Shown: positions 1 through 9,057 of the stretch, in pieces
Position numbering within the stretch: the first letter of the stretch is position 1
Layout: every line of letters starts with the position of its first letter
Source: Aquilonibacter sp963820185
Lineage (GTDB): Bacteria; Vulcanimicrobiota; Vulcanimicrobiia; Vulcanimicrobiales; Vulcanimicrobiaceae
DNA: 64,000 bases
Assembly: GCA_963820185.1 (NCBI GenBank)
Contig: CAWFYV010000004.1
Coordinates: 1-64,000 of the forward strand
Reading direction: 5' to 3'
The notes under the pieces: model-generated
Seen by the model: the letters and a program-made list of their open reading frames with translations, nothing else
Databases searched by the model: none
What the model was told of the DNA's origin: nothing
Position numbers and translations under genes: made by a program

Positions 1-114
1 CACAGGCCCAAATACGCCGCGCCCGCTTGCAGTCCCCCGCCAAGAAGGCGCTGCCCCTTCGGATCGACTCCTAGGCTCCGAAAAGCCGGGTGTGCCTGCA
101 ACCCACGCGCGCGA

Positions 115-390
115 CTAGCACGCTGCTATCGGGCGACGAGGGTTCGTACACGCCGCACCATTAGGGTACTTTGCGCCAGTTACCATTCCGGCGATTTCGG
201 CGCGCGTTGTTGATTGATACGCCTCGCAGCAGTTTTGCGTTCCCGAGGCACCGCTTGCCGTTGTCCGCTTGCGCCCGTAACGCCATAGGTTGCTTAGCCC
301 GACATCATCGGGCGTCTGCTCGAGCCGTTCCTCGATATCCCGGGGGTCCTGAGAATTACCACACGCCGGAAGCACTATGCTTAATACCAA
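115..390 (-). pseudogene. Remnant of a TPR-type gene, duplicated 5' end
   Basis: The first 27 or so codons (about 310-390) encode a version of the sequence GNSQDxRDIEERLxQxPDD that also begins the TPR remnant at 2638-2850, and the two copies are similar at the DNA level over roughly 60 bp. After that the resemblance ends and the frame runs through Cys/Arg-rich, non-repeat sequence to a stop. I read it as a duplicated, truncated 5' end fused to unrelated DNA. No function can be assigned. Between 1 and 115 the minus strand has a short open stretch that leaves the window; its nature is unknown. Confidence 0.4.
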
Positions 391-479
391 AACCGTCCTT
401 TTTCAGCCTTTCGCTCGGAGCAAGCTCCGTAGCGATTCCACACACATGACAGAAAATCGGCGCGCGACGAATTGGAGCA

Positions 480-965
480 TTACGAATTATTGAGCGCGAA
501 AGCGATCTGCAGAATCTCCTCCGGATTTTTTGATAAGACGTTGAGCCCGTCACCGTCAGAGGCGTATCGCAACGCCATTGAGTTGCTGAACGCCTCCTTT
601 ACTTGTTGGGGAACGCCCAGGTTCGCGTGGAATCTCTCGCTCGTCCACTTTTCACTCCAAATGCTTGGCGCTAGGGCGTGCCAAGTTTCAGGCCTAACTA
701 CGTAAAATTCGTCAAAGCCGCAGAAAAAGAATTCTGCTACTTCGAGAAGTCGATTCCCCCGGATGACGGCAAATGGTCCAAGTTGCCACGAATCACGAAG
801 GAACAGAGGACCATGCACATAGCCTACCGTCTCTGGATTGCTGTCGAAGCAAGTCAGCACACAATCGAGGTCCCTTATAAACCATGGGCAGCTCTTGAGG
901 AGAGCCGCGATTGTCCTATTAGGAAAATAGTCCGCCAACATTCCCGCTCCCGAACCCGGTGACAA
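480..965 (-). CDS. Putative immunity protein downstream of the truncated Rhs gene
   Basis: This 161-residue soluble protein has no signal peptide and no family I recognise. The start is TTG at 965, preceded by a strong GGAGGAG eight bases upstream; the next in-frame ATG is eight codons in. It begins 17 bp after the stop of the Rhs 3' remnant on the same strand. Small genes directly behind an Rhs C-terminal module are typically immunity proteins, so the role is inferred from position only. It contains an aromatic acidic patch around FCGFDEFYVV near residue 80. GC at third positions is lower than in the housekeeping genes of this window, fitting horizontally acquired cargo. Confidence 0.55.
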   Translation of the reverse strand: MSPGSGAGMLADYFPNRTIAALLKSCPWFIRDLDCVLTCFDSNPETVGYVHGPLFLRDSWQLGPFAVIRGNRLLEVAEFFFCGFDEFYVVRPETWHALAPSIWSEKWTSERFHANLGVPQQVKEAFSNSMALRYASDGDGLNVLSKNPEEILQIAFALNNS

Positions 966-982
966 GGTCGAAACTCCTCCAG

Positions 983-2460
983 TCAGTTAGGTTTCCCAGA
1001 CGATGCGCCCCCCGATCCCGATTGGGGTTGTGCAGCGTTCGGCTCGCCGGGTTGAAGTGACCTCGCGTGCCCCCGTTCGCCATTTGCGTCCCAGTCGTGT
1101 GCGTGCGGGCCCCGCTCTAGCTCATTATTCGCACCTGGATGGCCCTGATCACTATCGGTCTTTGCCTTGCCCTCGGGACCATACGTACGGATTTGCCTAC
1201 CGTCACCTCGCGTTACCTCGGAATTCGGCTCCCCTGTTCTTGGCAGGGTTGTGTCACCGTGTGAATGCCCTGCGTCCGGCGCCGGAGCTGGCTGCGGTTT
1301 GGGCTGCGAGCCCGTGTCGTGTTCGCTATGTAAGACTGCGGCGATCCCGCCGATTAGTGCGCCAGCGCCCACCGCAACCAAGCACTCTGGACACACCACC
1401 GCCGTCACCACCACGGGAAAAACACACGCCGGGGCGCAGTATCCGCTCGGATCACTGTACTGCACGGGATTGTTGTCGTTCCACATGTACGGGTGCTGCG
1501 ACATGGGATCGTGCACGTCGCCAGAATAAGCGTCTGGAGAAGTCCATTGGTTCATGTTGGGGTCGTACGCGCGCACGCCTTGAAACGAGACGGATCCGTC
1601 AAAGTAGCCATCTTCGCGCGACGCATCCAATGGCGGTGTTGAGCTCCAGTCCTCGCTGTTTGCTCCAGAGGGGCCACCCGCGGATGGAGCCGGTGGAAAC
1701 TGCGACTGCGAGCAGCTCCAGGAGCTCCCTCCCGAAAGCGGAGAATAGCCTTTGCACTGCGAGAGGAACGTGTGCACATTGTCGGCTGTCAGGAATCCGA
1801 ACCCGTACGTCGTTCCATACAGCCAAAAGTGCGAGTTCACAGACGTCCCGGTCCAGTCGCGATCGTAGATCATCGTGCTCCACGATCCGTTGCTCTGGCC
1901 CAGCATCACGCCAAGCTTCTCCACGTACAGAAAGATCAGTCCGTTAAGGGCGACGTACAAGAGGTCGTCGCCGTCCCAGTGCGCCGAGTAGTTTGTGGCA
2001 TACGGCGTGCCGTTCTCGTATTGCGTATTCGAGTAGTTTGCAAGATGCCCATCAGCCGACCACGTATAGTTGATTGCCGTCTGATTCGCGACTGACCCGC
2101 AAGAGAAGCCGGGGTCGAACATTTGCGGAATGCTCTGCCCGATGATGTGATTATCCGTATCGTACGTCCGCGTTGCGGTGCCTTGGGCACTCCCTCCGCA
2201 AGACGCGGTGTCGCTTGTCTGGCGGCCGGCCGAATCATACGTGTACGCGTGCCCAGCTATCGTATTGTTGAGGCCATACGGCTGTTGCTGCGCAAGCATT
2301 TGGCCGCTTCGCGCGTCATACGTGCACTGCCCACCCGATTGCCCGCTCGCGATGGTGCAGGACGCGCCGTTCGCATACTGCCCTTGGACGGCGTTGCTAC
2401 CCGGCAGCTCGTTCCTGATAGCATATTGCCAGTTATTCTCGCACGAAGCTACACGCGAAC
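983..2460 (-). pseudogene. Truncated Rhs/YD-repeat gene with C-terminal toxin-like module
   Basis: The frame is open from the Rhs leader into YD-repeat sequence. An internal deletion has joined the Rhs promoter block (2422-2505) directly to the last third of an Rhs gene, removing signal peptide, N-terminal domain and most repeats. ATG at 2299 gives 438 residues. The shell ends at the conserved RAYDPNMNQW...NPVQYSDPSGY, which nearly matches Rhs1. The C-terminal module has a hydrophobic stretch (VVVTAVVCPECLVAVGAGAL), a Pro-rich linker, and RQIRTYGPEGKAKTDSDQGH followed by GPHAHDWD. The YGPxGK...D...HxHDW pattern recalls a family of small toxin modules with paired histidines; this is recollection, not a search. 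Expression as a cytoplasmic fragment or loss of function are both possible. Confidence 0.7.
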
Positions 2461-2505
2461 TAAAGATTCAAACTAACTATGCTCGACGTGGGTAGAATTA
2501 ACTAC
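2422..2505 (-). promoter_or_regulatory. Rhs leader block, copy A (degenerate)
   Basis: This is the shared Rhs upstream sequence (TAGCTTCGTGCGAGAAT..TGGCAATATGC) on the minus strand. The palindrome here is eroded (gtagaattaactac at 2492-2505) and the second half-site reads TAGTTAGTTTGAATCT. The block stops at the deletion junction near 2425, where the other copies would continue with ATTCTGCTCGCAGAGGAAG. Confidence 0.6.
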
Positions 2506-2850
2506 ATTTCTCGCGCGGCTTCGAGTTCGTTTGCTTCGAGCAGCGTATGGCCGAAGTTCATCAGTGCCGGCAAATCGTCGGGATGATGCTTGAGCGCCCG
2601 CTGATACGTCGGCCGCGCCGCACTGCGATAGCCGGCATTAAAAGAGCAGCGTCCCGAGGTCTGTCAGCGCGCCGAGATGCTTGCCGTCGCGCTTGATGAC
2701 CTCGATAAAGGCGTCACGCGCCGAGTTGCTACGTCCGAGCATGTCGAGCAGGCATGCACGCGAGAACAGCAGCCCGATATCATCAGGCGCCTGCGTAAGC
2801 CGTTCTTCGATATCCCGGAGATCCTGAGAATTGCCAAACGCCGGAAGCAC
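2500..2850 (-). pseudogene. TPR protein fragment, frameshifted
   Basis: The first 70 residues (2850-2638) contain tetratricopeptide signatures such as LFSRACLLDMLGRSNSARDA. At about 2638 the frame ends in TAA. One base over, it continues as NAGYRSAARPTYQRALKHHP...LMNFGHTLLEANELEAARE and ends near 2500, exactly where the leader of the truncated Rhs gene begins. A one-base insertion near 2640 restores a single TPR protein. The start lacks a signal peptide, so this is likely a 3' remnant. It lies between two Rhs units on the same strand. Confidence 0.6.
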
Positions 2851-2933
2851 GAACCGCCATTAAGCAGCTAGACTTTAGGCGCCTGCTTTCGCAGCGTCCA
2901 GCCGAAGCGAAAACGAGTCCGGGCATAAGACTA

Positions 2934-3380
2934 CTAAACAATGTATGCCGCTATGCTCTCGCAATAGGTGCTCAGCTCGCGTAAGGTTTCCGCTCTTAAC
3001 TGGAAGCCCGTCGGCTCACCGCCCGCGTTCAGCCATATGGCGATGTCGACATATACGTCCCCGCGGGCAACGAGCGCTTTGATCGCGCCTTCTCGGCCCT
3101 TAAGCAAGCCCAAGAGACGCTCGCAATGGCTTTCCAAGCTCTTTGAATTATCGTCTTGCGTTGTGAGGTGCCACATCCCCCAGGGACGGTTTCGTGTCCC
3201 ACCCTTCGATTGAAACCCATCGCCTTTGGCCCACGCGCGGGTGGGTTCGATTCCCAAGATCGACGTTATTTCTCCCGGAACTAAGTGTTCGCCACTGATC
3301 CGCAGGTCGACGTGGCAATCGACGAGGTCATTTTGCTCGCCAAAAAATGGCATGAACGGCTCACGCCGATCCTCGCTCAT
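2934..3380 (-). CDS. DUF4279-like protein, putative immunity to Rhs1
   Basis: The 148-residue protein has the layout I associate with DUF4279: LRISGEHLVPGEITSILGIEPTRAW near residues 26-50, then MWHL, LESHCERLLGLLKGRE and a beta-rich C-terminal half. Its ATG overlaps the TGA of Rhs1 by four bases (ATGA), so the pair is translationally coupled. DUF4279 proteins are often found beside polymorphic toxins, and position here supports an immunity role against the Rhs1 C-terminal module. There is no signal peptide, suggesting a cytoplasmic target. Confidence is moderate for the family and low for the role. Confidence 0.6.
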   Translation of the reverse strand: MSEDRREPFMPFFGEQNDLVDCHVDLRISGEHLVPGEITSILGIEPTRAWAKGDGFQSKGGTRNRPWGMWHLTTQDDNSKSLESHCERLLGLLKGREGAIKALVARGDVYVDIAIWLNAGGEPTGFQLRAETLRELSTYCESIAAYIV

Positions 3381-6300
3381 GTGTTCCCCGGTTTATATTC
3401 GTTAAGATTACCGTAAGAGTTTCCTGAATGCGCGTCGATAACTTCGCCGTTGCTCATAATCTTAGTGGAGTGATAGTCGTTGGCCAAACCATTCTCTTTC
3501 TTCAAAGCGTGCATTGCTTGATTTGCCTGAGATCTCGTCATTCCCAGTGCTTTTATTGTACCGGTTTTTAGGGTGTTTCCTCCCGTCTGCAATACGGTTG
3601 GTGCTTCCGCTGACTCCCCTGGCACCTTGTCGAGTGGGCTGTTTCCCCCGATGAACGAGGTCATTCCATCTGACACGTGCACGAATCCGTTCCACACCGA
3701 CCTTGCGAAGTCGCCGAGCGCCTTTGTTATGGCTTTTATGCCTGGTGCGGGCGCATTTATGAGGGGAAGACCAAAATAGCCACTGGGATCGCTGTATTGC
3801 ACAGGGTTATTGTTGTTCCACATGTAGGGATGCTGCGACATGGGATCGTGCACGTCGCCGGAATATGCATCCGGTGAGGTCCACTGATTCATGTTGGGGT
3901 CGTACGCGCGCACACCTTGGATTGCGATGTTGCCGTCGTAGTAGCCGTCGCTACGCGCCGCGTCCAGAACTGGGGGAGACGACGCGCCCATGGAATCTCC
4001 GCAGCCATTTACCGTTCCCGGTGGTAACTCGCACGACGGACCGCCGCTCGGCGCGGCAAGCGGTACCTGTCCCGGTGCGAAATTACAGTTGCGCCCGGTG
4101 ACAATTGACCCAGAGCACTGGATGGAGCCGTTTCGGTATGGATGTACGGTGTCGATCGTAAGCTGGGTAAAGGACGCGTATTTCAGGCCCGAAGTACCGC
4201 CGTGCGTGTTGATCGCCGTTCCGGATTGATCTCGATCGTAGATGGTTGCCGTATTTTGTACGACCTGCCCCGAATTATTGATTGTCAACAGCAGCCAGCC
4301 AAGCTTCTCGATGTAGAGTTCCATCGTGTATACCGGCTGGCCGTTGAGCGTGCCGCCGCTCGGAAATCCAACGTAAAGAAGGTCGTCGCCGTCCCAATGG
4401 GCTGACTCCGTGCTGGTCGTCTGTGACGGCGTGCTTCCCGGATAGTAGCTCGTGGTCGAGAAATTTGCGAGACGGCCACTTGCATCCCAGGTGTAGCTTA
4501 GCGCTTGCTGGCCGCCATCGCTTCCACACGACTGCGACAGCGCCGGCGTAAAGAGCGGTGGAATCGCTTGCGCTATGATGTGATTGTCGGTGTCGTAGCT
4601 GCGCGTCTCGGTAATGGCCGCGGCGCTTCCGCAGATGAGGCCATCGCTCACCTCGCGGCCAGCCGCGTCATAGCCGTACTGCTGGACGGACGTAAACGAT
4701 GGCCCTCCTCCGGGTGTAACAAGCTGCTGCTGCGAGAGCACCTGCCCACTGCGCGCGTCGAATGTGCAGCTTCCAGTTGGCAGACCTGGTGAGTTTAATT
4801 GTTGGCATACCGCACCGTTAGCGTAGGGGCCACCGGTCTGATCTAACCCGCTCGTTTCGTTGCGCGTGCTCAGTCTGAAGTAGACCGGAGACGTGCTGCC
4901 CCATGACGCGCCGAGCTCCTTGTCTTCGAGATCATAGGTGATGTTCGTCTTTGGCGTGACACCGCGCGGCAGCGTAAGGCTTGCAATGCGCCCGTACGAG
5001 TCGTATGTCAGTGTCTTTGGCTGAATGGTGTATGGCCCAGGCCCGGTGTTACCCTGGCCCGTGGCCATCCCATTGAGGGGGTCAGACTGCGTCGACACAC
5101 GCCCCGCGTTCGTATAGGTCCACGCAAACGTGTTGTTTCCGAGGCCCACGACCGGCGCGACGAGCGATGACCGTAATCCATCAGCGCGATAGTTGTACGA
5201 GAAAAGACTGCTCTGGTTGAACATTGCAGCCGGGACGTTCAAGCTGAGTGTGGACCGGAGTCCGTCGGGATAGTAGCCGTAGGTGACCGCGTCAGGAGCT
5301 TGCTCGCTGCTTGGATCCGTCGTGCTCGTAACGCGGCCATCGGCATCATACGTGCGGGTCTGCGTTCCCAGAGTCGCTGATGTCAGCGCGGTCTGACGAC
5401 CGTCGGGATCGTAGCTGTAAGAACGGTTGGGCGTCACTCCGTCGGTAAAGGCCTCGCTACTCAGTTGGGCGTCTGCGTCATAGCTAAGCGCGTCCGTTTG
5501 CCCGGTGGGATTGGTTTTTTCACTAAGCAGTCCGTACTCGCCGTTCGAATCGTAGATGCTGGTTTGCTCTGGGCTCGTGCCCGCTGCGACCTCGTATTTC
5601 GTCAACGAGCGATCGAGAGCATCGAACGTGTTGCCGCGCAGATCTTGGAAGGTACAGCTGCTCGAGTATGTCGGTGCGAGTGGCACATTGGAAACCGGGG
5701 GCGGGGAGGGCTGCGGCGTGTTGATCGTTGTGGGGCCGCTTATCTGCACGCTCGTCCCTTGTATGCACTCTTGCGTCTTGTAGAGGTTTCCATACGCGAG
5801 GAACCCGGTCGCACCGCCGGTGATGTTCTGCGTTCCCCCGCCGCTTATGTCGTAGATGTAGCGCGTCATCCAGGGGAACGCGTAGGCATCATTGCCATCT
5901 TGCGGCTGACGCACCTCAACCAAACGATCTTCACCGTCGTACCATTTTGTGATCACGCCTGACTGGCAGCCCGAAAGCGCAGTGCACGCGTAGTGATGCA
6001 ACTCCGTTAACGTATTCCCGTCTGGGTCGAAGACGTACGAGACGCCGGCGCTGTTTGCGGGCACCACATTGCCGCACGCCGCGCCTGAGTCGGCGGCATA
6101 TTCCGACGCTGATCGTTGTAGCGCGATAGTTCCGTCGGCGTTGTAGCAGGTGTAGCTGGTGACGCCATCAGGGTCTTGGCGCGTGACGTTTCGGTTGAGC
6201 GAATCGTATGTCAGGGTCCAGGCGCCATTGCCCTTGTTGTAGCCGGTGAGATTCCCATACGGATCGTATGCGAACGTCTGGGTCGGTGTGCGAACCGTCC

Positions 6301-8380
6301 CGTCGTTCTGCGTTATCGCGTCGCCCTGCACCTCGATCGGGAGTCCGTAGTCGTTGCTATCGTAGCTGATGTGGTGATGGTAACCGCCGGGCGAGTAGGT
6401 ATCGGTCAGCGCTCCGAATGGCTCATTCGCGTCGGAATAGTAATACGTGTAGTGCGCCCGACCCGCAATCGCACCACAGAGGGTATCGCCGGTTGCATAG
6501 GGATGCCCCGGGTTACTTCCGATCCAGTCGCCCCCGCCCATGTGGCTTTGAATCGGATCGCAATACACCGTGAGATTGTTGAACTGGTCGTACGAATAGA
6601 GGGCCGTGGGGCGAAAGGTTCCCATGCTCGTCGTAACCTGCGGCTGCGCCACGGCGATCGTGTTGCCGTTGGTGTCATAAGCGTAGTCGGTCTCGTTCCT
6701 GCGCGGATCGACGGTCGCCGTCAGATCATTATTCGCGTCCCATGACGCTTGCGTTAGTAACGACGCCGTGGGGGACGACCAGGCTTGCGTCTGCGTCACG
6801 CGACCCGAGCCGTCATAGGCCCACGCCGACGCGTGGCCCTGCGAATCCGAGAACGTTGTCGTTCCGCTGCCCCAACCACTGAAGCCCTCGCTTCGCCAGT
6901 TCATATATGATTGAGTGCCACTCTGCAGCGGCGTGCTTGTCCCGTCGTGCGGCGTGAAGTTCATGTACCCGATGTCGTCGATTTCTGTAACGTCGCCACT
7001 CGCCGTGTTGGTGCTGTAGAGGTACTGCCTGTAATCGCCATCGGTCCCAGCACTCAAGTCCCAACGCGGGCTCGCGGCATACAGCATCGCGTGCGTTCCC
7101 GCGTAATACCCGTACGCTTCGGTCAGCGTCGTGAACGTCTGCGTGCGCGTGGCGTCGTCGGCTGCGTTTCCTGGACGGGTAACGGCAGTGAGATCACCAC
7201 GCGTATCATAGGTGTATAGGATGGTCTGGCCATCTGGACGCGTCAAGGTGCCAAGTTCCGGCTGGCCGTTCACCGTCGTGAAACCTAAGTACAGGTTCAT
7301 CCCCGCATCCGCTACGCGAATCTGCGTGAGATTGCCGATGCTCGACGCGTCGTTGTTCGTGAACGAATAGTAGAGCTGGATCAGGTTGTGGTGGTTGCGC
7401 GCCGCGATATAGGCTAGGCGACCCCAGCCCGCCTCATCTGCGGCCGGGTTGCAACTCGTGCTGAACGGCGCCAGGAACAAATACAACGTCCCGTTCTTCT
7501 TCTGCCAGTAGTAGTAGCAGTCGGCCGAGGAATCGGGGATTAGTGACGTACCTTGCATGCCGGGCGGGGGCGTCCAGCCACCGCTCCCATTGGCTTTGTA
7601 GTCGTAGCGCGCACCATCGAGATCGAACACGCTGATCACGTTGTTCGTCGCATCATAGGCGAGCCGCTCATCGAAGTTGTTCGTCCAACCCTCGCCATAG
7701 ATGCCCTGGTCGCTGCCGTCCGCGTTGGCTTGCCCTTCCAGCGACTGCGAGTTATACGTGCGGCGAAACGCCAGGTCGATGCCGCGTTCCGGGATATCCA
7801 CGTCGTTGCTTTGCACGAGCAGATTTCCGTTCGCAACGTTAAGCATGTCCTTGCCGACGCCGGGGATCGCGCCTTCTTCGTACGTCCACCACGGATTCAC
7901 GCCCGTCGTCGGAGCAGTCGACGAGCTATACGTCGCCATCGCGTGCAGAGTCGAGCCCGCATGCGCGCGCGCAATTGGCGGCGGTGTTGCTCCACGCGCG
8001 GTCGTGGCGGGGCGGCCGCGGCGCGCGTTCGCTGAGGCCGTCATCGCGAGCGGATCGGACGACGCCTTCCACGCATTCGGTCGCGGGAGTGGACCGTACA
8101 CGTGCTCGACCCCTTGGCGGAGCGTGCGCACCTGGGACCGCCAGTCGAACACTGCCGGTGGCGTCACGTTCTGACGCAACGGCATGGGCGTCGGTGCCGG
8201 CGCGTGCATCGCCGCATAGCGTGACACGTGGCCGGTGATCAGCGCGAACACGAACGTGTTCTCGATCGCTGCGAGCAGCGGTTGTACGTTCGGGCCATGC
8301 ATTTGGCCCGGCGCCGCCGCCGATGCAGTCGTTTGCAACGCGAACACTACGGTCAGGGCTAACGCGATGATGCGACGCAT
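3377..8380 (-). CDS. Rhs1, Sec-exported YD-repeat protein with variable C-terminus
   Basis: 1667 residues. I start at ATG 8380, not 8422, because AGAGGAAG lies seven bases upstream and a clean signal peptide follows (MRRIIALALTVVFALQTTASA). Around residues 150-260 is a DUF6531-like domain (NPWWTYEEGAI..ANGNLLVQSNDVDIPERGID..FRRTYNSQS). Then come about 1,200 residues of YD repeats (SYDxDGR, TYDSYGR, ARNE-like turns), which form a hollow beta-shell in known Rhs proteins. The shell ends at QGVRAYDPNMNQW...YMWNNNNPVQYSDPSGY. The last 140 residues are unique and finish GMTRSQANQAMHALKKENGL...MSNGEVIDAHSGNSYGNLNEY, which looks like a compact nuclease-type toxin module but is not assigned. The DUF4279-like gene overlaps its stop. 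A Sec signal on an Rhs protein differs from the T6SS PAAR or VgrG type. Confidence 0.85.
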   Translation of the reverse strand: MRRIIALALTVVFALQTTASAAAPGQMHGPNVQPLLAAIENTFVFALITGHVSRYAAMHAPAPTPMPLRQNVTPPAVFDWRSQVRTLRQGVEHVYGPLPRPNAWKASSDPLAMTASANARRGRPATTARGATPPPIARAHAGSTLHAMATYSSSTAPTTGVNPWWTYEEGAIPGVGKDMLNVANGNLLVQSNDVDIPERGIDLAFRRTYNSQSLEGQANADGSDQGIYGEGWTNNFDERLAYDATNNVISVFDLDGARYDYKANGSGGWTPPPGMQGTSLIPDSSADCYYYWQKKNGTLYLFLAPFSTSCNPAADEAGWGRLAYIAARNHHNLIQLYYSFTNNDASSIGNLTQIRVADAGMNLYLGFTTVNGQPELGTLTRPDGQTILYTYDTRGDLTAVTRPGNAADDATRTQTFTTLTEAYGYYAGTHAMLYAASPRWDLSAGTDGDYRQYLYSTNTASGDVTEIDDIGYMNFTPHDGTSTPLQSGTQSYMNWRSEGFSGWGSGTTTFSDSQGHASAWAYDGSGRVTQTQAWSSPTASLLTQASWDANNDLTATVDPRRNETDYAYDTNGNTIAVAQPQVTTSMGTFRPTALYSYDQFNNLTVYCDPIQSHMGGGDWIGSNPGHPYATGDTLCGAIAGRAHYTYYYSDANEPFGALTDTYSPGGYHHHISYDSNDYGLPIEVQGDAITQNDGTVRTPTQTFAYDPYGNLTGYNKGNGAWTLTYDSLNRNVTRQDPDGVTSYTCYNADGTIALQRSASEYAADSGAACGNVVPANSAGVSYVFDPDGNTLTELHHYACTALSGCQSGVITKWYDGEDRLVEVRQPQDGNDAYAFPWMTRYIYDISGGGTQNITGGATGFLAYGNLYKTQECIQGTSVQISGPTTINTPQPSPPPVSNVPLAPTYSSSCTFQDLRGNTFDALDRSLTKYEVAAGTSPEQTSIYDSNGEYGLLSEKTNPTGQTDALSYDADAQLSSEAFTDGVTPNRSYSYDPDGRQTALTSATLGTQTRTYDADGRVTSTTDPSSEQAPDAVTYGYYPDGLRSTLSLNVPAAMFNQSSLFSYNYRADGLRSSLVAPVVGLGNNTFAWTYTNAGRVSTQSDPLNGMATGQGNTGPGPYTIQPKTLTYDSYGRIASLTLPRGVTPKTNITYDLEDKELGASWGSTSPVYFRLSTRNETSGLDQTGGPYANGAVCQQLNSPGLPTGSCTFDARSGQVLSQQQLVTPGGGPSFTSVQQYGYDAAGREVSDGLICGSAAAITETRSYDTDNHIIAQAIPPLFTPALSQSCGSDGGQQALSYTWDASGRLANFSTTSYYPGSTPSQTTSTESAHWDGDDLLYVGFPSGGTLNGQPVYTMELYIEKLGWLLLTINNSGQVVQNTATIYDRDQSGTAINTHGGTSGLKYASFTQLTIDTVHPYRNGSIQCSGSIVTGRNCNFAPGQVPLAAPSGGPSCELPPGTVNGCGDSMGASSPPVLDAARSDGYYDGNIAIQGVRAYDPNMNQWTSPDAYSGDVHDPMSQHPYMWNNNNPVQYSDPSGYFGLPLINAPAPGIKAITKALGDFARSVWNGFVHVSDGMTSFIGGNSPLDKVPGESAEAPTVLQTGGNTLKTGTIKALGMTRSQANQAMHALKKENGLANDYHSTKIMSNGEVIDAHSGNSYGNLNEYKPGNT

Positions 8381-8490
8381 ATGAAGCTTCCTCTGCGAGC
8401 AGAATGGCATATTGCCAATCATTCTCGCACGAAGCTACACGCGATTACAGATTCAAATTTAACTATCTTTGCCGTAGTTAGAATTGACTA
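8381..8490 (-). promoter_or_regulatory. Rhs leader block, copy B (Rhs1 promoter region)
   Basis: This block holds an imperfect palindrome TAGTTAG-AA-TTGACTA as read on the plus strand (8475-8490), then GATAGTTAAATTTGAATCTGTAATCGCG and TAGCTTCGTGCGAGAATGATTGG in gene orientation, then the Shine-Dalgarno AGAGGAAG. It matches copies C and D almost base for base. The palindrome lies about 95-110 bp upstream of the start codon, a plausible activator distance. Confidence 0.6.
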
Positions 8491-8575
8491 AATCTGTCTC
8501 GCCGCATCGCGTTCAACTGGGTACCCGAACAGCCTCGGGTGGATCGTAAGGAGGTCGTTCGGGTTTCGCAATTAC

Positions 8576-9031
8576 TCAGCGACGCAACGGAGCTGGAGAT
8601 TCGGTCTCTTTCGGCACAAATATCTGAAAATCAATGCCCGCAATCTTGCCCTTGTTGTCGAACGCGATGGACTCCGCCACGCGTCCCGACGTAAAGATCA
8701 GCAGAAAGTCATAACCCATGGCTCCGCTGACAGGCCCCGACCTCATGAAAACGACATCTGTTGGGGCGCCGAAACGCCGCAACAATGCCCCTTCCCTTTC
8801 GACCTGGACCTGAGTTAGCTGTTGGCTGACTTCGGGCTGGAGTTGCGATCGATCTATTCTGCCTGTCTGAAATCGACGAAACCATTCCTTCGCTTTAGCC
8901 ATGATCCGAGGGGCCACTATGGGCTCCACCGATGTGCTCGTTACGGGCGGCGCTGCGCTCGCTGCGGACACGAGGCACAATACCATCGTTGCCTCCAACA
9001 AAACAGTTAGACCGACGGCAGCTATTCTCAC
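8576..9031 (-). CDS. Small secreted protein of unknown function
   Basis: 151 residues starting at GTG 9031 with GGAG about 12 bases upstream. An N-terminal signal peptide (MRIAAVGLTVLLEATMVLCLVSAASAA) is followed by a basic helical stretch and then a compact beta-rich domain (RFGAPTDVVFMRSGPVSG, YDFLLIFTSGRVAESIAFDNKGKIAGIDFQ). This last pattern resembles the secreted DUF3887-type folds seen beside beta-lactamase-related proteins, but I cannot confirm it. It starts 26 bp after the membrane protein at 9058-9756 and is probably co-transcribed with it, between Rhs2 and the Rhs1 promoter. Confidence 0.6.
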   Translation of the reverse strand: MRIAAVGLTVLLEATMVLCLVSAASAAPPVTSTSVEPIVAPRIMAKAKEWFRRFQTGRIDRSQLQPEVSQQLTQVQVEREGALLRRFGAPTDVVFMRSGPVSGAMGYDFLLIFTSGRVAESIAFDNKGKIAGIDFQIFVPKETESPAPLRR

Positions 9032-9057
9032 GTTTCCATCTCCATTAGCGAAGTTCT

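Noticed and set aside
1003..1947. 314-codon plus-strand frame
   Set aside because: It is antisense to the Rhs remnant, Arg/Ser-rich and without a ribosome-binding site.
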